Of a stretch of 64,000 nt of DNA, positions 34,223 through 43,277 are shown in pieces. The notes beneath the pieces were generated by a model. It was not told the DNA's origin and did no database searches. It was given only the letters and a program-made list of their open reading frames with translations. Source of the stretch: Verrucomicrobiaceae bacterium (GTDB lineage: Bacteria; Verrucomicrobiota; Verrucomicrobiia; Verrucomicrobiales; Verrucomicrobiaceae). Every line of letters starts with the position of its first letter. The first letter of the stretch is position 1. The position numbers were made by a program, and so were the translations under genes. The DNA is taken from the NCBI GenBank assembly GCA_027490195.1, contig JAIXYN010000005.1, forward strand, positions 214,129-278,128. The letters run 5' to 3'.

Positions 34223-34611
34223 GGTTGATGCAATGAGAGAGTTCAAACAAACGCCACGAAGCTGCCAAGTTCATCACGAAGCTCACAAACAGGTCGCCCC
34301 ACCACCTCCTCTTCCCAATTGCCCACCAAAGCACCGCAAGCCACCTAGTCACCACCCATCTTCACTCCTCGTCTGCGCAGGGCGGTCCTGAAAGCAGTCA
34401 CGGCGGAGCAAGTGGTCAGAAAAAACGCGAATTGAAAACAAGACGTTGAATACCGTCGTTTTCAGAAACAACTGCCCGTCATGTTGAAGGATCTCCAACT
34501 CAAGGAGACCGAAATTTCGTTTGTGGACTGTTCCAAGCTCATCGGAGTTTGGCCCAAAGCGGTGGCCAAAGTGTGATGACCAATGTCCGCATTGCGGTGC
34601 GTGATGCAACC
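34223..34611. other. Intergenic region upstream of the esterase gene
   Basis: The 389-base stretch holds no gene I can support. Short frames on both strands lack family features and ribosome sites. It must contain the promoter of the minus-strand esterase and the 3' end of the NADH dehydrogenase transcript. Confidence 0.5.
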
Positions 34612-35850
34612 TCACGGCTGAATGATGCGCGCGCCACGCTGCCAAGTGATGTAGGACCAGACCCAGTGAAGGAAGACAATGGCGCGATTGCGCATTCCCA
34701 TGAGGAAGAGGAGATGGACGAAAAGCCACATGAGCCAGGCGAGCATGCCTCGCAGGTGCATGCCGGCAAAGCTGACGACGGCGGCGCTGCGGCCGATGGT
34801 GGCCATGGTGCCTTTGTCGAGGTAGGTGAAGGCTGAGCGGGGCACGGACATGCCTTCATTGAGAATGGTCTTGGCGATGAAGTGGCCCATCTGTATGGCC
34901 GCCGGGCTGACGCCGGGTACGCGGACGCCTTTGGTGTCTGTTAGCGCCACGAGATCGCCTGCGGCGAAGACTTCGGGATGACCGGGTAGGCTGAGGTCTG
35001 GCTGGACCTGGATGCGGCCGGCGCGATCGAGCGGCACGCCTGCGAGAGTGCGGGTGATCCCGCTGGCTTCCACGCCTGCGGCCCAGATGACGGTGTCTGT
35101 CTCGATGCGCTGATCGCCGGTGATGACATAGCCTGCGCCAACTTCTTTGACGGATGAATTGAGATGCACCGTCACGCCTAGGTGCTCGAGATGCTTGCAG
35201 GCGTAGTCTGGCAGTCCGCCGGGGAAAGCCGCGAGCAGTTTGGGACCGGCCTCGATGAGATGAACTTTCGCCAAGCTGGGATCAATGCGCCGGAAGTCTT
35301 CTTTCAGCACCTGCTGCGCGAGTTCGGCGAGTGAGCCCGCCATCTCCACCCCGGTGGGGCCACCACCGACGATGACCGTCGTCAGCAAACGCGCGGTCGT
35401 TTGAGGATCATTTGAGCACTCCGCCTGCTCAAAGGCGAGCAGCACTTGTTTGCGGATTTTCATGGCATCATCCAGGCTCTTCAGGCCGAGGGTGTGCTCG
35501 GCCCATTCATCGTGGCCGAAGTAGCCAGTCTTGGCACCGAGCGCGATGACGAGATAGTCATAGTCGAGCACCTGCTCCTTCAGGTGGACCTGTTTGGCAT
35601 CGAGATCAATGCGGCGCACCTCGTCCATCAAGGTGGTGACGTTTTTGTAGTCGGAGAGGATCGCGCGCAGCGGCTGCGCGATGTCGGTCATGGCGAGGCC
35701 GCCGGTGGCCACTTGATAGAGGAGTGGCTGGAAGAGATGATGATTCCAGCGGTCCACGAGTGTGACCGCGAAGCGTTCTTCGGGAAATCCCTTCGCACAA
35801 GCCAGACCGGCAAACCCACCCCCAAGAATCAAGACACGCTGTTGTTTCAT
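34612..35850 (-). CDS. ndh: Type II NADH dehydrogenase-like FAD oxidoreductase
   Basis: The 412-residue protein has the FAD-binding motif VLILGGGFAGLACAK (7-20), FQPLLYQVATGGLAM, a second NAD-binding glycine motif TVIVGGGPTGVEMAGSLAEL, and VFAAGDLVALTD. The C-terminus (about 370-405) has the amphipathic/hydrophobic segment MLAWLMWLFVHLLFLMGMR that attaches such enzymes to the inner membrane. It passes electrons from NADH to quinone without pumping protons. The second-domain stretch VIWAAGVEASGI matches NDH-2. It is monocistronic and diverges from the esterase gene at 35974. Confidence 0.93.
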   Translation of the reverse strand: MKQQRVLILGGGFAGLACAKGFPEERFAVTLVDRWNHHLFQPLLYQVATGGLAMTDIAQPLRAILSDYKNVTTLMDEVRRIDLDAKQVHLKEQVLDYDYLVIALGAKTGYFGHDEWAEHTLGLKSLDDAMKIRKQVLLAFEQAECSNDPQTTARLLTTVIVGGGPTGVEMAGSLAELAQQVLKEDFRRIDPSLAKVHLIEAGPKLLAAFPGGLPDYACKHLEHLGVTVHLNSSVKEVGAGYVITGDQRIETDTVIWAAGVEASGITRTLAGVPLDRAGRIQVQPDLSLPGHPEVFAAGDLVALTDTKGVRVPGVSPAAIQMGHFIAKTILNEGMSVPRSAFTYLDKGTMATIGRSAAVVSFAGMHLRGMLAWLMWLFVHLLFLMGMRNRAIVFLHWVWSYITWQRGARIIQP

Positions 35851-35973
35851 ATTTCATTAGAGCATACGCCAGCCAGACAGCAAACCCGGTGGTTTTCTTT
35901 CGCAAAGGCTCGGCATTGTCGAGTTGGATGAATTGACGAAAAGCGCCGCGTATCGGGCCGTTTGTTACGCACC

Positions 35974-36804
35974 ATGAAATCTGCCCTGCTGTTTGCCCTG
36001 ATCCTGACCACCGCTCTTCCTGCGGCTGACACCTTCACAATGCCAGGACTCAAACAGGACATCGAGTTTGCGAAGGCTGGGGATGTCTCGCTGACGCTGG
36101 ATGCCTATGTGCCGGAGGGAGAGGGGCCGTTTGCGACGTGCATTCTGGTGCATGGCGGAGGCTTCACGAAGGGGGACAAGCATTCATTCATCAAGCCGCT
36201 GTTTGAGCCGCTGTCGAAAGCGGGCTTCAATTGGTTCACGATCAACTACCGCCTCGCGCCGCAGCATGCGTGGCCGGCGTGTGCGGATGATGTGGCGAAT
36301 GCGATCAAGTGGGTGAAGGCGCACGCAGCGGAGTACAAGGTGGATGTGAACCGCATCGCGCTGATCGGCGAATCGGCGGGAGGGCATCTTGTTTCGTGGG
36401 CGGGCGTCATGGGCGAAGGTGAGACGCGCGTGGCGGCGGTGGTGCCGTTTTATCCACCGCATGATCTGGTGGTGCAGGTGGAGCGACGCAAGGCGCTGGG
36501 AGGACTCGGCGGACTCATCGGCACGGAAGAGCTGAATGATGCGGCTTGGAAGAAGCTGGCGGAGATTTCGCCGATTAATCACATTCTGGGCGGGCTGCCG
36601 CCGTTTTTGCAAATCCATGGTGACAAGGATGAGACGGTGCCGATCTCACAGAGTGTGAATTTTGAAGCGAAGATGAAGGCGGCGGGGAACAGATGTGAGA
36701 CGATCACGGTGCCCGGCGGGATTCATGGGATGGGTGGTTGGGAGAAGCTGGGCTCGGATTATCAGAGGCAGATGATTGCGTGGCTGAGGAAGACGCTGAA
36801 GTGA
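35974..36804 (+). CDS. Secreted BD-FAE-type alpha/beta hydrolase, copy 1
   Basis: The ATG at 35974 gives 276 residues with a signal peptide (MKSALLFALILTTALPAA). The hydrolase motifs are LVHGGGFTKGDK (oxyanion hole), WFTINYRLAPQHAWPA, IGESAGGHLVSW (nucleophile Ser), GDKDETVPISQS (Asp) and GGIHGMGGW (His). This is the bifunctional feruloyl/acetyl xylan esterase-like (BD-FAE) family, which removes ester groups from plant polysaccharides. The leader GCCGTTTGTTACGCACC before its ATG resembles that of the ceramidase-like gene at 38215. A MITE-like palindrome follows it. Confidence 0.88.
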   Translation: MKSALLFALILTTALPAADTFTMPGLKQDIEFAKAGDVSLTLDAYVPEGEGPFATCILVHGGGFTKGDKHSFIKPLFEPLSKAGFNWFTINYRLAPQHAWPACADDVANAIKWVKAHAAEYKVDVNRIALIGESAGGHLVSWAGVMGEGETRVAAVVPFYPPHDLVVQVERRKALGGLGGLIGTEELNDAAWKKLAEISPINHILGGLPPFLQIHGDKDETVPISQSVNFEAKMKAAGNRCETITVPGGIHGMGGWEKLGSDYQRQMIAWLRKTLK

Positions 36805-36894
36805 AGGGGCCAACCCACGCGAAAAGTTGATGGTTGATAGCTCAAAACATGTGCTTGCCGATGCAGTGTCGCAATGGGGGGACGTTCTGAATCC

Positions 36895-37180
36895 GCTCCC
36901 GGAGGGAGGTCGGAAATTAGCCGGTGGTGGAGTGAGGCTTGGCGAACGAGAACCACCGGATAGCGCAAAACCAGCATCTAAGATCAAGGAGGCATGCCGA
37001 AGGTATGCGAGAGGCATGCACAGACTCCTCGTCTGCAGTGGGTAGCAGAACGCTTCTCGCATACCTCCGGCATGCGGCTCTGAGCTGGCATGTATGCTTG
37101 GCAGGGGCCGGTGGTTCTCGCTGCACCACTGCGTGGTTTCGCTTCACCACCGGCTAATCTCTCTGCTCCCTGCCGGGAGC
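36895..37180. repeat. 286-bp MITE-like nested palindrome
   Basis: The two ends form imperfect terminal inverted repeats: GCTCCCGG-AGGGAG, a six-base gap, then ATTAGCCGGTGGTG, mirrored by the right end. Each end is itself a hairpin (CCGGTGGT...ACCACCGG). An inner inverted repeat pairs 36992-37015 (GCATGCCGAAGGTATGCGAG) with 37052-37075. No gene lies inside. The structure is that of a non-autonomous mobile element or large REP/BIME; no copy of it is seen elsewhere in the window. Confidence 0.75.
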
Positions 37181-37334
37181 CAATGAGGATTGACCTGCGA
37201 GATGTCGAAATGGCGGAATCTTCCTGTGTATCCGTCACTCTAATACGCGAGGCGCAGTCGGAATAGAAAGAGGGTGGCGTAAAACACTGCAAAAAGAGAT
37301 TCGTGCGAGCGTTCCCCTTCTCACCTTCCAAACC

Positions 37335-38120
<786 letters not shown>

Positions 38121-38214
38121 GGAGTACGGACGGGAGCGCCGAAGATGGAACGTCACAAAAGGCAACGAATTGGGCACAATAAGCACCCTACCCAGCGCCG
38201 TATTGTCACGCACC

Positions 38215-40311
38215 ATGATGCGCTTCATCCTCCCGCTGTCCGTTCTGCTGCTTGCCACTTCGATCCATGCTGAGTTCAAAGCGGGTGCGGCAGTCGTGGA
38301 CATCACGCCGCCAAAGCTGCCGGTGCTGGTGAATGGCGGGATGATCAGTCGCTATGTGGACAAGATCACCTCGCGTGTGCATGCGCGGGCCCTTGTGGCA
38401 AGTGATGGCAAGACGGAGATCGCCATCGTGGTGGCGGATAGCTGCATGATGAGCCGCGAGGTGCTGGATGATGCGAAGAAGATGGCTGCGGCAAAGACGG
38501 GCATCCCGGCAGATCGTCTGCTGATTTCTGCCACGCATGCGCATTCTGCCCCGGCTTCCATGGGATGCTTGGGCACGGATCCTGATCCGAGCTATGTGCC
38601 GTTTTTGAAGGAGAAACTGGTGGAGGCCATTGCTGCCGCGCAGGCGGCCATGGTTCCCGCGCGCATTGGCTTTGCGAAAGCGGATGCGGCGGAATTCACC
38701 GCGCTGCGGCAGTGGATTCGCCGACCGGACCGCATGGCGGAAGATCCGTTTGGCAACAAGTCGGTGCGGGCAAACATGCATGCGGGGCGCAACTGGGATG
38801 ATGTGACGGGTGAGTCCGGCCCGGAAGATCCTGAGCTTTCGCTGATCTCGATGCAGACGAAGGATGGAAAACCGCTGGCGGTGCTGGCGAATTTTTCGAT
38901 GCATTACTTTGGCGACAAGGACATCGGCGCGGACTACTTCGGTCTGTTTTCGGATGGCTTGCAAAAGCGCATCGATCCGCAGGGAAAAATGGTGGGCATG
39001 ATGTCGCATGGCTGTAGCGGGGACATCTATCGCGTGGATTACACGGTGCCGGAGAAAGACAGGCCGAAGCCTACCATGGATGAGTATGCGAACGGTTTGC
39101 TAGACATCGCGATGAAAGCGTACGCTGGCATCAAGTATGAAGACCAGCCCACGGTAGCGATGACGGAGACACGCATGACTTTGAAGTACCGCGTGCCAGA
39201 CAAGCAGCGCCTGGAATGGGCGCAGCGGGTGATGGCGGAGGTGGGTGACCGGCTGGTAAAGACACCCACGGAAGTGTATGCGCTGGAGCAGATAATACTG
39301 AACGAGCGGCAGCAGACGGAGATCGTGGTGCAGGCGCTGCGTCTGGGAGACATCGGCATCGCGACGACACCGAACGAAACGTATGCCATCACCGGATTGA
39401 AGATCAAAGCGGCGAGTCCCCTGCCCTGCAACATGGTGATCGAACTCGCGAATGGGGGCGATGGCTACATCCCGCCGCCGGAGATGCATGCGTGGGGTGG
39501 GTACAACACCTGGGCGGCACGGTCTGCGGGACTGGAAGTGAATGCAGAGCCAAAGATTGCTGGAGCGGCCATCGCTGCGCTGGAAAAGGTGGCTGAGAAG
39601 CCGCGCCGCGAATGGAAGCTGAGTGATGGCACGGCAGCGAAAGCGGTCCTGGCGCTGAAGCCGGCGGCCTACTGGCGGCTGAACGAATTCACTGGTCCGG
39701 TGGCAGCAGATGCGAGTGCTCACGGGAAGGATGCCGTGTATGAACGCGATGTGGCCTACTACCTTGAAGGGCCCAAGTCCGCGAGCTTCTGTGCCGGTGA
39801 GGTGAACCGCGCACCGCATCTGGTGGGTGCACGCATTCGGTCACGACTTGCTGGGCTGGGGAGCCAGTATTCCATCTCGCTTTGGTTTTGGAATGGCATG
39901 CCGAATGATGGGCGGGATACCAGCGGCTGGTTGTTTTCTCGTGGTGAGAATCATGGGCTGGGCGTGTTCGGTGACCACCTCGGCATCGGGGGCAAGAGTG
40001 GCAATAATGGAAAGCTGGTCTTCTTTAGCGGCACGAACGACAAGAGCATCGTCGCGGGCAAGACTGAAATCCCACGCTGGCAGTGGCAGCATGTGGTGCT
40101 GGTCCGTGACAAGAACAGGGTGCGTGGCTACCTTAATGGGGTGCTGGAGTTTGAAACAGAGAGTGTCATTGAGACGTCCCAAGCGCCGCATGAATGTTTC
40201 TTCGGCGGGCGCAGCGACAATGATTCAAATTGGGAAGGGCGGCTGGATGAGATCGCCGTATTTGACCGGGCGCTGAAGAAGGAGGAGATCGCGAAGTTGG
40301 AGGTCAAATAA
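38215..40311 (+). CDS. Secreted neutral/alkaline ceramidase-like protein with C-terminal LamG domain
   Basis: Starts at the double ATG at 38215/38218 and has a signal peptide (MMRFILPLSVLLLATSIHA). The N-terminal part has FKAGAAVVDITPP, ISATHAHSAP and MSHGCSGDIYRV, the signature of the neutral/alkaline non-lysosomal ceramidase-like family. The last about 190 residues are a LamG/concanavalin-like domain (AYWRLNEFTGPVAADASAHG, YSISLWFWNG, LDEIAVFDRALKKEEIAKL). In this phylum such proteins are common and their substrates unknown; true ceramide hydrolysis is not established. The LamG part probably binds glycan. Confidence 0.85.
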   Translation: MMRFILPLSVLLLATSIHAEFKAGAAVVDITPPKLPVLVNGGMISRYVDKITSRVHARALVASDGKTEIAIVVADSCMMSREVLDDAKKMAAAKTGIPADRLLISATHAHSAPASMGCLGTDPDPSYVPFLKEKLVEAIAAAQAAMVPARIGFAKADAAEFTALRQWIRRPDRMAEDPFGNKSVRANMHAGRNWDDVTGESGPEDPELSLISMQTKDGKPLAVLANFSMHYFGDKDIGADYFGLFSDGLQKRIDPQGKMVGMMSHGCSGDIYRVDYTVPEKDRPKPTMDEYANGLLDIAMKAYAGIKYEDQPTVAMTETRMTLKYRVPDKQRLEWAQRVMAEVGDRLVKTPTEVYALEQIILNERQQTEIVVQALRLGDIGIATTPNETYAITGLKIKAASPLPCNMVIELANGGDGYIPPPEMHAWGGYNTWAARSAGLEVNAEPKIAGAAIAALEKVAEKPRREWKLSDGTAAKAVLALKPAAYWRLNEFTGPVAADASAHGKDAVYERDVAYYLEGPKSASFCAGEVNRAPHLVGARIRSRLAGLGSQYSISLWFWNGMPNDGRDTSGWLFSRGENHGLGVFGDHLGIGGKSGNNGKLVFFSGTNDKSIVAGKTEIPRWQWQHVVLVRDKNRVRGYLNGVLEFETESVIETSQAPHECFFGGRSDNDSNWEGRLDEIAVFDRALKKEEIAKLEVK

Positions 40312-40437
40312 AGCCAGCAGAGCTGTTCATTCACACAGCCCTGTGCGCCGAACTGTCTCTTGCATTTTGGGCTGCACTGGATAACAGCAGTGGTCCCTGA
40401 TTCAAACAGGGCTTCGGGAACGTCCCGAAGACACCCC

Positions 40438-42327
40438 ATGTCAGAACACAAAAACTCAAACAGTTGGACCCTGGCCCTCGTCGCCTTGGGTGTGGTATTC
40501 GGGGACATCGGCACCAGTCCGCTCTATGCGCTGCGGGAGTGCCTCACGCATGCGGGCTACACACCGGGCCGTGACGGAGTGGAGATGATCTACGGGCCGA
40601 TCTCGCTGATGGTTTGGTCGCTCACGCTGATGGTCTCGGTCAAGTATCTCGGACTGCTGAGCCAAGCGACAGCGCAGGGAGAAGGCGGCATGTTTGCGCT
40701 GCTGTCCCTGCTGCGCTCCAAAAAGGAGGCTCTCACTCCGAAGGCCAGCGCGTTTGTCGTGCTGGTGGTGCTCTTTGGTGCGGCCCTGCTGTACGGAGAT
40801 GGCATGATCACCCCGGCCATTTCGGTGCTTTCCGCAGTGGAAGGGATGAAGCAGATCAGCGCCACCCTGCCCCAACACGTGATCGTGTACATCTCCGTGG
40901 CGATCATTTTTGGCCTGTTCATGGTGCAGAAGCACGGCACGGCGCGGATTGGTGTGGCGTTTGGCCCGATCATGATCCTGTGGTTCGTGGCACTGGCATC
41001 GCTGGGATTTTACCGTTTCATCGAGCATCCGGAAGTCGCCGTGGCGCTGTCTCCGCACTGGGGTCTTTATTACCTGATACACCATGGATACCACGGCATC
41101 GTGATCATGGGCATGGTGCTGCTGGCGGTCACGGGATGCGAGGCGCTGTATGCTGACATCGGACACTTCGGCGCGAAGCCGCTGAAGCGCGCCTGGTTCA
41201 CGCTCGTCTATCCTTCGCTTATTTTGAACTACCTCGGCCAGGGCGCGCTGGTCATCAGTGATCCGAAAGCGCTGGAGCACCCGTTTTTCAAGCTGGTGCC
41301 GCCGTCCCTGCTGGTGCCGATGATCATCCTGGCAACAGCGGCCACCATCATCGCCTCGCAGGCCATGATCACGGGCGTTTACTCGCTGACACAACAGGCG
41401 GTGCAACTCGGCTACCTGCCGCGTCTGAAGATCATCCACACCAATCCCGACGTGCGCGGCCAGATCTACATGCCGCAGGTGAATTTCCTCCTCATGGTCG
41501 CCTGCATCGCGCTGGTGATCGGCTTTGAGACTTCCAGCAATCTCGCCTCCGCCTACGGTCTCTCGGTGTCGATGGAGATGTTCCTCACCAGCATTTTGTT
41601 CTTCTTCGTCGCGCGTCGCATCTGGGGCTGGGCGTTCTGGAAAGCCTTCCTTCCCGTGATGGTTTTCACCACCATTGAGCTGGGCTACGTCTCCGGCAGC
41701 CTGATCAAATTCATGCAGGGTGCGTGGTTCCCGCTCGCGGTTGCCGCCTGCATCTGGGTGATCATGAAAACGTGGACAGATGGTCGCGCAATCTTGTTTC
41801 AGGCCATGCAGCGCGGACGCCTGCCCGTGGCGCATCTGATCGACGAAATCAAAAGAGACCGCATCATTCGCGTGCCCGGCACGGCGGTCTTCATGTCTGC
41901 CAGCGCCGACGGACTGCCGCTGGCGCTGCTGCATCATCTGAAGCACAACAAAGCGCTGCACAAGCAGGTGGTGCTGCTGAGTGTGAAGTTCGAGGATGTC
42001 CCCTATGTGTCCGGCGAAGCCACGCGCCACGAGATCAGCGAGTATTACGAAGAGTTTTACCGCGTGGTGCTGCACTACGGCTTCTCCGAGTCGCCGGATG
42101 TGTTCAATGACCTCTGCACGGCGATGAGTGAGAAGACCAAGGTGAAACGCAACGGCATCACCTTCTACCAAAGCCGCGAGGTGTTGCTGACCAATGGCCC
42201 CGGCAAAATGGCGGCTTGGCGGAAAAAGCTGTTTGTCATGCTGTCGCGCCTTTCACGCCCTGCGACGGGTTACTTCGATCTCCCGCCACGGCAGGTCATT
42301 GAACTGGGGATTCAGTTGGAGGTGTAG
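40438..42327 (+). CDS. kup: KUP-family potassium transporter
   Basis: The ATG at 40438 gives 629 residues, the normal KUP length. The first helix reads LALVALGVVFGDIGTSPLYAL, the family signature, followed by SLTLMVSVKYLGLL, AQGEGGMFALLSLL and GAALLYGDGMITPAISVLSA. Twelve TM segments are visible to about 440, then a cytosolic C-terminal domain (RIIRVPGTAVFMSASADGLP, ALLHHLKHNKALHKQVVLLS). It takes up K+ by proton symport. It stands alone, 126 bases after the ceramidase-like gene, and the esterase gene follows after 41 bases. Confidence 0.97.
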   Translation: MSEHKNSNSWTLALVALGVVFGDIGTSPLYALRECLTHAGYTPGRDGVEMIYGPISLMVWSLTLMVSVKYLGLLSQATAQGEGGMFALLSLLRSKKEALTPKASAFVVLVVLFGAALLYGDGMITPAISVLSAVEGMKQISATLPQHVIVYISVAIIFGLFMVQKHGTARIGVAFGPIMILWFVALASLGFYRFIEHPEVAVALSPHWGLYYLIHHGYHGIVIMGMVLLAVTGCEALYADIGHFGAKPLKRAWFTLVYPSLILNYLGQGALVISDPKALEHPFFKLVPPSLLVPMIILATAATIIASQAMITGVYSLTQQAVQLGYLPRLKIIHTNPDVRGQIYMPQVNFLLMVACIALVIGFETSSNLASAYGLSVSMEMFLTSILFFFVARRIWGWAFWKAFLPVMVFTTIELGYVSGSLIKFMQGAWFPLAVAACIWVIMKTWTDGRAILFQAMQRGRLPVAHLIDEIKRDRIIRVPGTAVFMSASADGLPLALLHHLKHNKALHKQVVLLSVKFEDVPYVSGEATRHEISEYYEEFYRVVLHYGFSESPDVFNDLCTAMSEKTKVKRNGITFYQSREVLLTNGPGKMAAWRKKLFVMLSRLSRPATGYFDLPPRQVIELGIQLEV

Positions 42328-42368
42328 CACCAATCGCAGCATAGATCACCGGTTCATCGATTCGTGTT

Positions 42369-43271
42369 ATGCCATCACCTTGCCGCCTCATCGCCACGTT
42401 CTGCCTGCTGGCAGGTGCCGCCGCCTTCGCCCAGCCCCCGGCTCCCACACAAGCCAATGTGCCCTATGGGAAGCATGCCAGTCAGGTGCTCGATTTCTAC
42501 CAAGCGAAAGCTGAGCAGCCGACGCCGCTGCTGTTCTTCGTACATGGCGGTGGGTGGATGAGCGGCGACAAGGCAAATCCAGACTTCCTCGCCAAGTGCC
42601 TCGAAAACGGCATCTCGGTGGTCTCGATCAACTACCGCTTCATTGCGGAAGCGCAGGCGGAGCAGATCACGCCGCCAGTGAAGGCCTGCCTGGATGATGC
42701 GGCGCGTGCGCTACAGTTTGTCCGCAGCAAGGCCGCCGAGTGGCACATCGACAAAGAGCGGATCGGCGGCTGCGGTGGTTCTGCCGGTGGCTTCACGGTT
42801 TTGTGGCTCGGGTTTCATCCCGACATGGCGGACGCCAAGAGTGCAGACCCGATTGCGCGAGAGTCCACCCGACTGCGCTGCGTCATGGCATTCGTGCCGC
42901 AGACCTCCCTGGACCCGATGCAAATGAAGGCGTGGATTCCGAACAACGAATACGGCAACCACGCCTTCGGGCTCGGCAGCATGCAGGAGTTTCTGGACAA
43001 ACGGGACAGCCTCATGCCGTGGATCGAGCGCTTCTCGCCCTACGCGCTCGCCAGTGCGGACGATCCGCCGGTGCTGCTGTTTTACGACAGCGCACCGAAC
43101 CTCGGCAAGTCGCCGGCCAAAGACCCGGTGCATTCAGGGAACTTCGGGGCCGGCATCGCTGAGAAACTGAAGGCGGTGGGCATTGAGTACGAGATCAATT
43201 ACAACAACGACTACGAGCACATGAAGTACCCGGACCTGTTCGGGTTTTTGAAGGCTAAGCTGGAGAAGTAG
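42369..43271 (+). CDS. Secreted BD-FAE-type alpha/beta hydrolase, copy 2
   Basis: The 300-residue protein has a signal peptide (MPSPCRLIATFCLLAGAAAFAQ). It carries LFFVHGGGWMSGDK, VVSINYRFI, IGGCGGSAGGFTVLW (nucleophile Ser) and ends with YEHMKYPDLFGFLKAKLE, where the His in EHMKY is the probable catalytic one. It is a distant paralogue of the enzyme at 35974-36804. Expected role: removal of acetyl or feruloyl esters from polysaccharide in the periplasm or outside. Confidence 0.87.
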   Translation: MPSPCRLIATFCLLAGAAAFAQPPAPTQANVPYGKHASQVLDFYQAKAEQPTPLLFFVHGGGWMSGDKANPDFLAKCLENGISVVSINYRFIAEAQAEQITPPVKACLDDAARALQFVRSKAAEWHIDKERIGGCGGSAGGFTVLWLGFHPDMADAKSADPIARESTRLRCVMAFVPQTSLDPMQMKAWIPNNEYGNHAFGLGSMQEFLDKRDSLMPWIERFSPYALASADDPPVLLFYDSAPNLGKSPAKDPVHSGNFGAGIAEKLKAVGIEYEINYNNDYEHMKYPDLFGFLKAKLEK

Positions 43272-43277
43272 AAGGGG

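Noticed and set aside
34349..34729. 126-codon minus-strand frame after the NADH dehydrogenase
   Set aside because: It overlaps the end of the dehydrogenase in another frame, with no family features.
36646..37062. Frames running into and within the MITE-like element
   Set aside because: They derive from the palindrome and from antisense of the esterase; no protein features.
40456..42171. Minus-strand frame of 571 residues rich in His/Arg/Asp
   Set aside because: Antisense shadow of kup.
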